A stretch of 64,000 nucleotides of DNA from Mycolicibacter hiberniae (GTDB lineage: Bacteria > Actinomycetota > Actinomycetes > Mycobacteriales > Mycobacteriaceae), in NCBI RefSeq assembly GCF_010729485.1, contig NZ_AP022609.1, forward strand, positions 186,001 to 250,000, written 5' to 3'. The notes under the pieces are model-generated. The model did not search any database, was not told the origin of the DNA, and saw only the letters and a list, made by a program, of their open reading frames with translations. Positions 40,454 through 48,054 of the stretch are shown piece after piece. How positions within the stretch are numbered: position 1 is the stretch's first letter; each line of letters starts with the position of its first letter. A program made the translations under genes and the position numbers.

Positions 40454-42031
40454 ATGAGCGACCCAGTGCAGACCTCCTCCGGGATCCCGCTGAAACCGGT
40501 ATACGGCCCGGAAGACCGGCGCGAAGAACCGCCGCCACCCGGGACCTATCCCTTCACCCGCGGCAACTTCGAGTCCGGATACCGCGGCCGGCTGTGGACC
40601 TTCCGCCAGTACTCCGGGTTCGGCACCGCCGAAGAGTCCAACCGGCGCTACCAGTACCTGCTGAGCCAGGGCGGCACCGGGCTGTCGGTGGCACTGGACC
40701 TGCCGACGCAGTGCGGGTACGACTCCGACGACCCCGAGGTCATGGAAGAGGTCGGCCGGGTCGGGGTGGCGGTGGACACCCTGGCCGACGCCGAGATCCT
40801 GTTCGACTCGATCCCGCTGGACAAGATCAGCACCAGCTTCACCATCAACGGCACCGCCGCGATCCTGCTGGCGTTCTACGTGGCCGCGGCTGAGCGGGCC
40901 GGGGTACCCCGGGCCAAACTCACCGGCACCATCCAGAACGACATCCTCAAGGAATACGCCTCCCGGGGCACCTGGATCTGGCCTCCCGAGCCATCACTGC
41001 GGCTGATCGCCGACACCATCGAGTTCTGCGCCGCCGAAGTACCCCGCTTCAACGCGATCTCGGTCGCCGGTGCGCACTTCCGCGACGCCGGTGCCAACGC
41101 GGTGCAGGAGATGGCGTTCACGCTGGCCGACGGCGTCACCTACTGCGACACCGTCGTCGAGCGTGGCCGCATGAGCATCGAGCAGTTCGCCCCGCAGGTC
41201 TCGTTCTTCTTCTACACCCACGGCGACTTCTTCGAAGAGATCGCCAAATACCGGGCCGGCCGACGCCGGTGGGCCACGATCGTGCGGGAACGCTACGGCG
41301 CCAGCAGCGACAAGGCATCGATGTTCCGGTTCGGCTGCGTGGCAGGCGGGGCATCCCTGTTCGCCCCGCAGGCGCAGAACAACCTGGTGCGAGTGGCCTA
41401 CGAGTCGATGGCCGCGGTGCTCGGCGGGGTTCAGTCGATGTTCACCGCCGCCTGGGACGAGCCCTTCGCCCTGCCCAGCGAGGAATCGGCGACCCTGGCG
41501 CTGCGCACCCAGCAGATCCTCGCCTATGAGACCGGGGTGACCCGGGTGGCCGATCCGCTCGGCGGCTCCTACTTCGTCGAGGCGCTCACCGACGCCACCG
41601 AGGAACGCATCATCGAGATCATGGCCGACCTGGAGAACCACGGCGGCATGGTGCGTGCCATCGAGGACGGCTATCTGCAGGGTCTGATCGCCGACGAGGC
41701 GTTCACGATCCACCACGAGATAGAGTCCGGCAGCCGACCCGTCGTCGGCGTCAACAAGTTCACCAGTGACGAGCCGCCACCGGAGATCGCCACCTACGAG
41801 CTCGATGCCGAAGGCCGCGAGGTCCAGCTCAAGCGGCTGGCGCGGGTCAAGGCCGAGCGCAACGCCGACGACGTCGCCGCCAAACTGGCGGCGCTGTCGC
41901 GCGCCGCCGAGGGCGACGCCAACCTCATGCATCCCCTGATCGACTGCGCTAACGCCTACTGCACGGTGGGCGAGATGGTCTCGGCGCTCAAGAACATCTG
42001 GGGCGAATTCCAGCAACCGGTGGTGTTCTGA
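40454..42031 (+). CDS. Acyl-CoA mutase large subunit (methylmalonyl-CoA mutase-like, split type)
   Basis: This is the catalytic TIM-barrel subunit of a B12-dependent acyl-CoA mutase, 525 residues, lacking the C-terminal cobalamin domain, which is encoded by the next gene. The substrate-side Tyr of methylmalonyl-CoA mutase (Tyr89, in RQYSGFGTAEESN, about residue 53) and Arg (Arg207, in LKEYASRGTW, about 172) both appear conserved, favouring a carboxylated acyl-CoA. Isobutyryl-type enzymes have Phe/Gln and hydroxyisobutyryl-type Ile/Gln there. The Tyr243 position is Ala (VAGAHFRDAG), which may enlarge the pocket. The ATG at 40454 is chosen; a leaderless GTG at 40433 is an alternative. It overlaps the small subunit gene by one base. 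Confidence 0.9.
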   Translation: MSDPVQTSSGIPLKPVYGPEDRREEPPPPGTYPFTRGNFESGYRGRLWTFRQYSGFGTAEESNRRYQYLLSQGGTGLSVALDLPTQCGYDSDDPEVMEEVGRVGVAVDTLADAEILFDSIPLDKISTSFTINGTAAILLAFYVAAAERAGVPRAKLTGTIQNDILKEYASRGTWIWPPEPSLRLIADTIEFCAAEVPRFNAISVAGAHFRDAGANAVQEMAFTLADGVTYCDTVVERGRMSIEQFAPQVSFFFYTHGDFFEEIAKYRAGRRRWATIVRERYGASSDKASMFRFGCVAGGASLFAPQAQNNLVRVAYESMAAVLGGVQSMFTAAWDEPFALPSEESATLALRTQQILAYETGVTRVADPLGGSYFVEALTDATEERIIEIMADLENHGGMVRAIEDGYLQGLIADEAFTIHHEIESGSRPVVGVNKFTSDEPPPEIATYELDAEGREVQLKRLARVKAERNADDVAAKLAALSRAAEGDANLMHPLIDCANAYCTVGEMVSALKNIWGEFQQPVVF

Positions 42032-42462
42032 TGACTACTTCGCCTTCCACCTCCGCAGGTGTCCCGGCCCGCGTCCTGGTGGCCAAACCGGGGCTCGACG
42101 GTCACGATCGCGGAGCCAAGATCGTCGCCCGCACGCTGCGTGACGCCGGTTTCGAGGTCATCTACACCGGCATCCGCCAGCGCGTCGAGGACATCGTCGC
42201 CACCGCCCTGCAGGAGGACGTGGCGGTGGTGGGCCTGAGCATCCTGTCCGGCGCGCACGTCGCATTGACCGGTCGCGTCGTGGATGCCCTGCGTGCCGCC
42301 GACGCCGGCGACATCGGGGTGGTGGTCGGCGGAACCATTCCGCAAGGCGATGTGCCCAAGTTGCTGGCGGCAGGCGCCGCGGCGGTGTTCCCCACCGGAA
42401 CGTCCCTGGAGGAATTGGTGACCGGAGTGCGTCAGGTGGTCGAAAGGGCGGAGGCGCAGTAG
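42031..42462 (+). CDS. Acyl-CoA mutase small (cobalamin-binding) subunit
   Basis: This 143-residue B12-binding domain protein has the base-off/His-on motif DGHDRG at about residues 23-28 (His is the lower cobalt ligand), SILSGAH at about 69-75 and VVGGTIP at about 92-98. It starts at the ATG at 42031, sharing a base with the large-subunit stop, so the two subunits are made together. It pairs with the upstream protein as in isobutyryl- and hydroxyisobutyryl-CoA mutases. A dedicated mutase chaperone GTPase (MeaB/IcmF type) is not in the window. Confidence 0.94.
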   Translation: MTTSPSTSAGVPARVLVAKPGLDGHDRGAKIVARTLRDAGFEVIYTGIRQRVEDIVATALQEDVAVVGLSILSGAHVALTGRVVDALRAADAGDIGVVVGGTIPQGDVPKLLAAGAAAVFPTGTSLEELVTGVRQVVERAEAQ

Positions 42463-42464
42463 GT

Positions 42465-43418
42465 ATGCGACTTGGGGTGATGATCGGAGCCGAACGCGGC
42501 GACATGGCGCGCAAAGTCGCCAAGCTGATCTCCGACATCGAATGGGCCGATGAGGCGGGCCTGGCCACCGCGTGGATGCCGCAGGTGCCCGACGATTTCG
42601 ATCTGCTGAGCATGGTGGCGCTGATGGCCGCGCACAGCACGCGGATCGAACTGGGCACCGCCGTGGTGCCGCTGCAGGCCCAGCACCCGATAGCTCTTGC
42701 CCGACAAGCGCTGTCGGTGCACGCGATCTCCGGGGGGCGGCTGGCCCTGGGCGTCGGGCCGTCGCATCACTGGATCATCCGGGACATGCTCGGCCTGCCC
42801 TACGACAAGCCCGCCGCCTACACCCGCGACTACCTGCAGGTGCTGGGCGCCGCCATCGCCGGCCCCGGCCCGGTGGATGTTGAGAACGAGCACTTCACCG
42901 TGCACAACCCCACCGCGCTGGGCGCCGAGACGAAGATGCCGGTGCTGGTGGCTGCGCTGGGTCCGGTGATGCTGCAGATCGCCGGCGAGTACGCCGACGG
43001 CACGTCGCTGTGGATGGCCGACGAGAAGGCGATCGCCGAGCACATCGCGCCGCGGATCAACAAAGCCGCGGCCGCAGCGGGCAAGCCCGCGCCCCGCATC
43101 GTCGCCGGCATTCCGGTCACGCTGTGCGCCAACTCCGAGATCGAGACCGCCAAAGAGCGGGCCAACCGGATCTTGGCGGAGGCCGAGACCTCGCCCAACT
43201 ATCAGCGACTGCTCGACCGCGGTGCGGCCCGTGACGTGGGCGACCTGTGCGCCGCCGGCGACGAGGAGTCGATACTCAAGCGGTTCAAGCAGTTCGCCGA
43301 CGCCGGAGTGACCGACCTGTCGGTGCGACTGCTGCCGATCGGTGACACCCGCGATGAGCTGATCGCCTCGAAGTACCGCACCCGCGACGTGATCGCCGAG
43401 CTCGCCAAGGCGGTCTAG
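42465..43418 (+). CDS. LLM-class (F420-dependent-type) oxidoreductase
   Basis: This 317-residue TIM-barrel protein is of the luciferase-like family; in mycobacteria most use F420 rather than FMN. Typical segments are EWADEAGLATAWMPQVPD at about residues 26-43, ELGTAVVPLQAQHPIALARQ at about 62-81 and GGRLALGVGPSHHWIIRDM at about 90-108. The ATG at 42465 lies two bases after the mutase small-subunit stop, and the CoA-transferase GTG follows its own stop directly. It probably reduces or oxidises a CoA-bound intermediate of the same pathway. The substrate cannot be read from sequence. Confidence 0.85.
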   Translation: MRLGVMIGAERGDMARKVAKLISDIEWADEAGLATAWMPQVPDDFDLLSMVALMAAHSTRIELGTAVVPLQAQHPIALARQALSVHAISGGRLALGVGPSHHWIIRDMLGLPYDKPAAYTRDYLQVLGAAIAGPGPVDVENEHFTVHNPTALGAETKMPVLVAALGPVMLQIAGEYADGTSLWMADEKAIAEHIAPRINKAAAAAGKPAPRIVAGIPVTLCANSEIETAKERANRILAEAETSPNYQRLLDRGAARDVGDLCAAGDEESILKRFKQFADAGVTDLSVRLLPIGDTRDELIASKYRTRDVIAELAKAV

Positions 43419-44444
43419 GTGAGCGGACCGCTTGCCGGGATCCGCATCCTCGAGGTGGGGGTGATGCTGGCCGGCCCATACGCCACCATGCTGCTGGCCG
43501 ATCTCGGCGCCGAGGTCATCAAGATCGAACCGCCGGGCGGGGAGATCTCGCGCCAGGTCGGCCCGAGCTACTTCGCCAGCCTCAACCGCAACAAGACCAG
43601 CATCCAGCTGGACCTGACGTCGCCGGCCGGCCAGGCGAAACTGGGACAGCTGGTCACCGAGTCCCATGCGCTGCTGGTGAACATGAAGCCCTCGGTGATC
43701 AAGCGCCTCGGCCTCACCTATGACGCCCTGCGCCGGCACAACGAGCGGATCGTCTGTGTCGCCCTCACCGGATTCGGCCTGCAGGGCGGCGACGAACCGG
43801 CGTTCGACTACGTGATCCAGGCCGCCACCGGGGTGGCCGCGATGACCGGGGATCCGGACGCGCCGCCGACGCTGCCGGGCTACTCCTCGGCGGACAACTC
43901 CACCGGACTGACCGCGGCGTTGGGTCTGCTGGCCCAGATCGTCAGCGGGCGCGGCGGGCAGGTGGAGGTGTCGCTGCTGGACGTGATGCTCTCGCAACTG
44001 AACTACCGAGCGTCGGCCTACCTCAACGACGGTGTCGAGCCCCAGCGCTATCCCCATGGAGCGCATTCGTATTACGTTCCCGCGCAGCTTTTCCCGACCG
44101 CACAGGGATATCTGGCACTGTTCGTCACCCACGACGGCTTCTGGAAGGCGTTCGCCGCAGAGGCCGGCATCGAGGGCTTCGCGACGATGGCGCAGCGGGT
44201 GGCGCGCCGTGACGAGGTGCTCGCGGTCGTCACCACCGCGCTTGCCGCCGACACCGCTGCGGGGTGGGAGGCGCGGCTTCGCCCGTTGGGCATCCCCGCG
44301 GCAGCGGTGCGGACCTTGCCCGAAGCACTCAAGGAGCACCCGGAAATGATCGTCAGAGCAGGCGATTTCCGGCTGGTGGGCAGCCCGATCCGGGTCGCCG
44401 GGTACGAGCCGTCCTACCGGCCGCCGCCGGAATTGGGCGACTGA
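43419..44444 (+). CDS. Family III CoA transferase (CaiB/BaiF)
   Basis: This 341-residue family III CoA transferase moves CoA between carboxylic acids. N-terminal GIRILEVGVMLAGPYATMLLADLGAEVIKIE is diagnostic of the family (shown here in part: LADLGAEVIKIEPP at about residues 27-40). The catalytic Asp is probably in SADNSTGL at about 165. At 341 residues it is shorter than the usual 390-400; racemases of the same fold are near this length, so alpha-methylacyl-CoA racemase is an alternative. The GTG at 43419 directly abuts the upstream stop. It is the last gene of the yrbE-mutase operon. Confidence 0.85.
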   Translation: MSGPLAGIRILEVGVMLAGPYATMLLADLGAEVIKIEPPGGEISRQVGPSYFASLNRNKTSIQLDLTSPAGQAKLGQLVTESHALLVNMKPSVIKRLGLTYDALRRHNERIVCVALTGFGLQGGDEPAFDYVIQAATGVAAMTGDPDAPPTLPGYSSADNSTGLTAALGLLAQIVSGRGGQVEVSLLDVMLSQLNYRASAYLNDGVEPQRYPHGAHSYYVPAQLFPTAQGYLALFVTHDGFWKAFAAEAGIEGFATMAQRVARRDEVLAVVTTALAADTAAGWEARLRPLGIPAAAVRTLPEALKEHPEMIVRAGDFRLVGSPIRVAGYEPSYRPPPELGD

Positions 44445-44470
44445 CGCGGCGGGCGGGGAGCGACCGCGCC

Positions 44471-45625
44471 CTAGACGGTGAGGATCGATGCAGAGGCGGT
44501 GCCCGGCGCGCCGTAGACCTGGGCGAAGCCCACTTTCGGGCCGCCGGGCACTTGGCGGTCGCCGGCCTCGCCGCGCAATTGGCGCACCAGTTCGTGGATC
44601 TGGCGCAACCCCGAGGCACCGATCGGTTCGCCGTTGGCGATCAGCCCGCCGTCGGTGTTGACCGGCAGTGACCCACTGATCTCGGTCGCGCCGTCGGCGA
44701 GCAGCTTCTCCTGGTCGCCGTCGGCGCAGAAGCCGCACTCGGCCATGTGGATGATCTCGGCCCCGGCGTCGGTGTCCTGCAATTGGATGACATCGACATC
44801 TTCGGGTGCCACACCGGCCTTGTCGAAGGCGGCGCGCGCGGCGTAGACCGTCGGTGCCACGTCCTCTTCGATCGGGGCGGAGGTGGCGTGCACCTCGTAG
44901 GCGCCGTAGCGGCGGGTGCGGATCTCGGTGGCCTGCAGGTAGACGGGCTTGCCGCTGAAGCGGTGCGCGATGTCGGCGCGGCACATCACCACCGCGGCTG
45001 CGCCCTCGTCGGGGGCGCAGAACATGAACTGGGTGAGCGGGTAGTTCAGCGCCGGCGAGTCGAGGATGGCGTCCTCGGACATCGGCTTGCGGCGAAATGC
45101 GTTCGGGTTCAACGCTCCGTTGCGGAAGTTCTTGGCGGCGACCTTGGCCAGCGTCCGCTGGGAGATGCCGTGATCATGCAGGTAGCGGTTGGCTTTCATG
45201 CCGAAGAATTTGGTGGTGACGAACTGCCCGTTCTCGGCGTACCAGGCGGGCAGCGCCAGCTTGGCCGGGTCGTCGGTGAACGCGCCGCGGGGGTGCTTGT
45301 CCATGCCGATCGCGATGCCGATGTCGTACTTGCCCGAACGGATGTTGTCGGCGCAGACCTGGGTGGCGGTGGCCGCGGTGGCGCAGGCGTTGAACACATT
45401 GGTGAACGGGATGCCGGTGAGACCGACCAGTCGCGTCACCGCATCGGGATTGGAGATCTCATAGCTGCCGCCGACTCCGAACTGGATGTCCTTCCATTCG
45501 GCCCCGGCGTCGGCCAGGGCCAGGTGGATGGCCTCGGCGCCCATCTGCATCGCGGACTTGTCGAATCGGCCGAAGGGGTGCAGTCCGACGCCGATGATCG
45601 CCACATCGTTGTTCGCTACCGTCAT
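44471..45625 (-). CDS. Lipid-transfer-type thiolase (SCP2/Ltp family)
   Basis: This 384-residue thiolase-fold protein resembles Ltp proteins of steroid side-chain degradation. The nucleophilic Cys is present in VFNACATAATA (about residue 82). The C-terminal motif reads NTDGGLIANGEPIGASG, with Glu where true thiolases have His in the GHPxGA motif. This suggests an altered or aldolase-type activity. The ATG at 45625 has AAGGAGA upstream on the minus strand. The DUF35 partner gene ends 13 bases before it, as in Ltp2-ChsH2-like pairs. Confidence 0.88.
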   Translation of the reverse strand: MTVANNDVAIIGVGLHPFGRFDKSAMQMGAEAIHLALADAGAEWKDIQFGVGGSYEISNPDAVTRLVGLTGIPFTNVFNACATAATATQVCADNIRSGKYDIGIAIGMDKHPRGAFTDDPAKLALPAWYAENGQFVTTKFFGMKANRYLHDHGISQRTLAKVAAKNFRNGALNPNAFRRKPMSEDAILDSPALNYPLTQFMFCAPDEGAAAVVMCRADIAHRFSGKPVYLQATEIRTRRYGAYEVHATSAPIEEDVAPTVYAARAAFDKAGVAPEDVDVIQLQDTDAGAEIIHMAECGFCADGDQEKLLADGATEISGSLPVNTDGGLIANGEPIGASGLRQIHELVRQLRGEAGDRQVPGGPKVGFAQVYGAPGTASASILTV

Positions 45626-45638
45626 TGTCCAGGTCTCC

Positions 45639-46064
45639 TTAGACGGGCTGGAACGCCCAGGTGAGAATCTCGGTCCCGTCGTCGTCGACATAGAACGGCA
45701 CCATGGTCAATTCGACGTCCATGCCGAATTGCAGCTTGGCGGGATCGGATTCGGTCAGACGGGCCTCGACCTGAACCACGTCGCCGAGTCGGACCAGCCC
45801 GACCCCGTACGGGGTGAAGCCCTCGGCGGTCTCGCCACCGGCGTAGGGCAGCTTCGGCACGAAGCCCTGGGTGGTCCAGGCCTCCAGGGTGCCCTGGCGG
45901 GGCAGCAGCACATCGCGCATCTGCGGGCCGCTGCATCGTGGGCAGTGGTCTTGGCGGGGCCAGACAGTCGCCTCGCACTCCGCGCACCGGCTGCCGATCA
46001 GGGCCAGATTCTCGTCCGGCCAGTTGGTGACGTCGGGGGCAAGCGGCTTACGCACCGCTGCCAC
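45639..46064 (-). CDS. DUF35 zinc-ribbon/OB-fold acyl-CoA-binding protein
   Basis: This 141-residue protein has an N-terminal zinc ribbon with CAEC at about residues 27-30 and CPRC at about 41-44, followed by an OB-fold DUF35 domain (GTLEAWTTQGFVP, then GVGLVRLGDVVQVEARL). Such proteins bind next to Ltp-type thiolases and present the CoA thioester. It is the first gene of the pair with the downstream thiolase. The GTG at 46064 is the only plausible start, as an in-frame stop lies upstream. A GGAAA-N5-TTCTC half-palindrome lies just upstream at 46093-46107. Confidence 0.85.
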   Translation of the reverse strand: MAAVRKPLAPDVTNWPDENLALIGSRCAECEATVWPRQDHCPRCSGPQMRDVLLPRQGTLEAWTTQGFVPKLPYAGGETAEGFTPYGVGLVRLGDVVQVEARLTESDPAKLQFGMDVELTMVPFYVDDDGTEILTWAFQPV

Positions 46065-46265
46065 CGGGCCGCTGACCAGTCGCCCATCCGAGGGAAATCA
46101 CATTCTCGATTAGAGCATACGTGCCTACTGCGGGGGAAGGCGAACGCCGCGAGTTGCGTGGGTGGCGGGCGGTCCGCCGGGGGTATCGCCGGGATCGGCC
46201 CGGCGTGTCAGTGCCTGCCGCGGGTGCGCGCGGCCGCCGCGGCGAGGGCGGCTACCGGCCGGGGG

Positions 46266-46916
46266 CTACTTGGCGATGCCGTGGGCGCAGAAGTCCCAGA
46301 CTTCTTCGGCGGTGATCGGGTGGGCCGCCGGGTCGTCGGATTCGGCGCTGGACTGGGCGACGAACATGACGGTCTGCATGGTCATCGCCGCCATGCGCCG
46401 GGCGTCGACGCCCTCGCGCAGTTCACCGGCCGCCTCGGCAGCTTCCATCAGCTCGGTGAGCAGTGCCAGCAGTGGGGTGAAGGCGACGCGCACCTCGGTG
46501 GGGTGCGAGACCAGCAGGCGCGGCGCGAAGTCGGTGAACAGGGGCCGCTTGGCCGCGGGGTCCGGCCGGGACAGTTCGAAGAGCAGCTCGACTGCCACTT
46601 TCAGCTGCTCCAGCGGTTTGGCCTGACCTTCGGTGGCGGCCCGGATCTGGTCGGAGGTGCGCACCAGGGCGTCTTCGAACAGCGCCAGCAGCAGCTCGTG
46701 CTTGCCGTTGAACTGCAGATAGAAACTGCGCAGCGACTGCCGCGAGCGCTCGACGACTTCCTGCACGGTGAAGTCGGTGCTGCCCTTTTCGATGATGATG
46801 GCCTGGGCCGCGTCCAGGAAGCGCTGAACGCGCTGGGCGGCCCGCAACCGTGCGGTCTTGATCGACCGCTCGACCGCCCGCTGCTTCCAGACGGGCTCTT
46901 CTTCCGGGTTACTCAC
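46266..46916 (-). CDS. TetR-family regulator divergent from enoyl-CoA hydratase
   Basis: This 216-residue regulator has a TetR HTH at about residues 20-70 (AAQRVQRFLDAAQAIIIEKG, then TVQEVVERSRQSLRSFYLQF) and a C-terminal helical domain. The GTG at 46916 gives a normal N-terminus (SNPEEEPVW); the open frame continues upstream without family similarity. The gene diverges from the hydratase at 47153, and the 236-bp spacer holds two nested inverted repeats (47028-47049 and 47042-47056). It is a strong candidate to bind the GAGAA-N5-TTCTC palindrome found at three promoters in the block. Confidence 0.85.
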   Translation of the reverse strand: MSNPEEEPVWKQRAVERSIKTARLRAAQRVQRFLDAAQAIIIEKGSTDFTVQEVVERSRQSLRSFYLQFNGKHELLLALFEDALVRTSDQIRAATEGQAKPLEQLKVAVELLFELSRPDPAAKRPLFTDFAPRLLVSHPTEVRVAFTPLLALLTELMEAAEAAGELREGVDARRMAAMTMQTVMFVAQSSAESDDPAAHPITAEEVWDFCAHGIAK

Positions 46917-47027
46917 CAGCGGCTCCAGCTGTTGCCTTTTTGGGAGAACACGAATGCACCCTACCGGAGAATCGTGGCGCAGCGTTGTCGGCCGTCGGAG
47001 CGCTGCCATGGCGATAAATAAGATGGT

Positions 47028-47056
47028 AACTTTCCTAAAAGGAGAAGTTGCTTCTC
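47028..47056. promoter_or_regulatory. Nested operators between tetR and enoyl-CoA hydratase
   Basis: AACTT-TCCTAAAAGGA-GAAGTT (47028-47049) is an inverted repeat with one bulge, and GAGAA-GTTGC-TTCTC (47042-47056) is a perfect palindrome of the type also seen at 29856 and 63761. The overlapping placement suggests control of both divergent genes. Confidence 0.6.
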
Positions 47057-47152
47057 ATCCGGGGTTTCCGCACCGCGGGCCGGCGCGTGACCCGGTGACA
47101 GCCCACCGCTCCGCCGGCGACCGCCGTCCCGGCCCGCTGACGAAGGACGCCG

Positions 47153-47935
47153 ATGTACATCGACTACGAGGTCGCCGACCGGATCGCGACCATCACCCTG
47201 AACCGGCCCGACGCGGCCAACGCCCAGAACACCGAGCTGCTCGACGAACTCGACGCGGCATGGACCCGGGCCGCCGACGACGACGAGGTTGCCGTCATCG
47301 TCCTGCGCGCCAACGGCAAGCACTTCTCGGCCGGCCATGACATCAAGGGCGGCGGCCCGGTCCCGGACAAGATCACCCTGGAGTTCATCTACAAGCACGA
47401 GTGCAAGCGCTACCTGGAGTACACCCTGCGGTGGCGTAATGTGCCCAAACCGTCGATCGCCGCGGTGCAGGGCCGCTGCATCTCCGGGGGCCTGATGCTG
47501 TGCTGGCCGTGCGATCTGATCATCGCCGCCGACGACGCACAGTTCTCCGACCCGGTGGTGCTCATGGGTATCGGCGGCGTCGAATACCACGGCCACACCT
47601 GGGAACTGGGAGCCCGCAAGGCCAAGGAAATGCTGTTCACCGGGCGCGCGATGACCGCGCAGGAAGCCGAACGGACCGGCATGGTCAACCGGGTGGTGCC
47701 GCGCGAGCAACTGGATGCCCAGACCCGCCAACTCGCCGAGCACATCGCCACCATGCCGTCGTTCGCGCTGCGCCAGGCCAAACGTGCGGTCAACCAGACC
47801 CTGGACGTGCAGGGCTTCCATTCGGCGATCCAGTCCGCGTTCGACATCCACGAAACCGGTCATGGCAATGCGCTCTCGGTGTGCGGTTGGCCGATTCTGG
47901 TGAACCTTGACCAAATGAAGTCGCAGGTCACGTAG
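47153..47935 (+). CDS. Enoyl-CoA hydratase/isomerase-family protein
   Basis: This 260-residue crotonase-fold protein begins with VADRIATITLNRPDAANAQN and has GKHFSAGHDIKGGG at about residue 60 and GRCISGGLMLCWPCDLI at about 107. Neither catalytic Glu of classical hydratases is kept (GGLMLC and FSDPVVLMG). It may therefore act on another CoA thioester reaction, such as hydrolysis, isomerisation or ring chemistry. The ATG at 47153 has a modest GAAGGA upstream. It is monocistronic and divergent from a TetR gene that probably controls it. Confidence 0.86.
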   Translation: MYIDYEVADRIATITLNRPDAANAQNTELLDELDAAWTRAADDDEVAVIVLRANGKHFSAGHDIKGGGPVPDKITLEFIYKHECKRYLEYTLRWRNVPKPSIAAVQGRCISGGLMLCWPCDLIIAADDAQFSDPVVLMGIGGVEYHGHTWELGARKAKEMLFTGRAMTAQEAERTGMVNRVVPREQLDAQTRQLAEHIATMPSFALRQAKRAVNQTLDVQGFHSAIQSAFDIHETGHGNALSVCGWPILVNLDQMKSQVT

Positions 47936-48054
47936 TGAGACGGCCGGGCGTGGCCTGGCGCTTTTGTTCTCGGGGAATCTAAGGGTTGAGCTGGCCGGTG
48001 CCATAGGGCAGCGTGGTACGCGCATGTACCGCGGGGTGTTCGAAAGGTGTTGGC

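Noticed and set aside
40454..42031. Non-canonical residue at the Arg207 position of the mutase
   Set aside because: A first alignment placed Arg207 in the LADG block, where this protein has Asp. Re-alignment to the IQNDILKE block shows Arg is conserved.
46121..46315. 64-codon Arg/Gly-rich open frame between the DUF35 and TetR genes
   Set aside because: Composition is that of random GC-rich DNA, it overlaps the 3' end of the TetR gene, and it has no start signal. The 200-bp gap appears to hold only promoter and terminator DNA.
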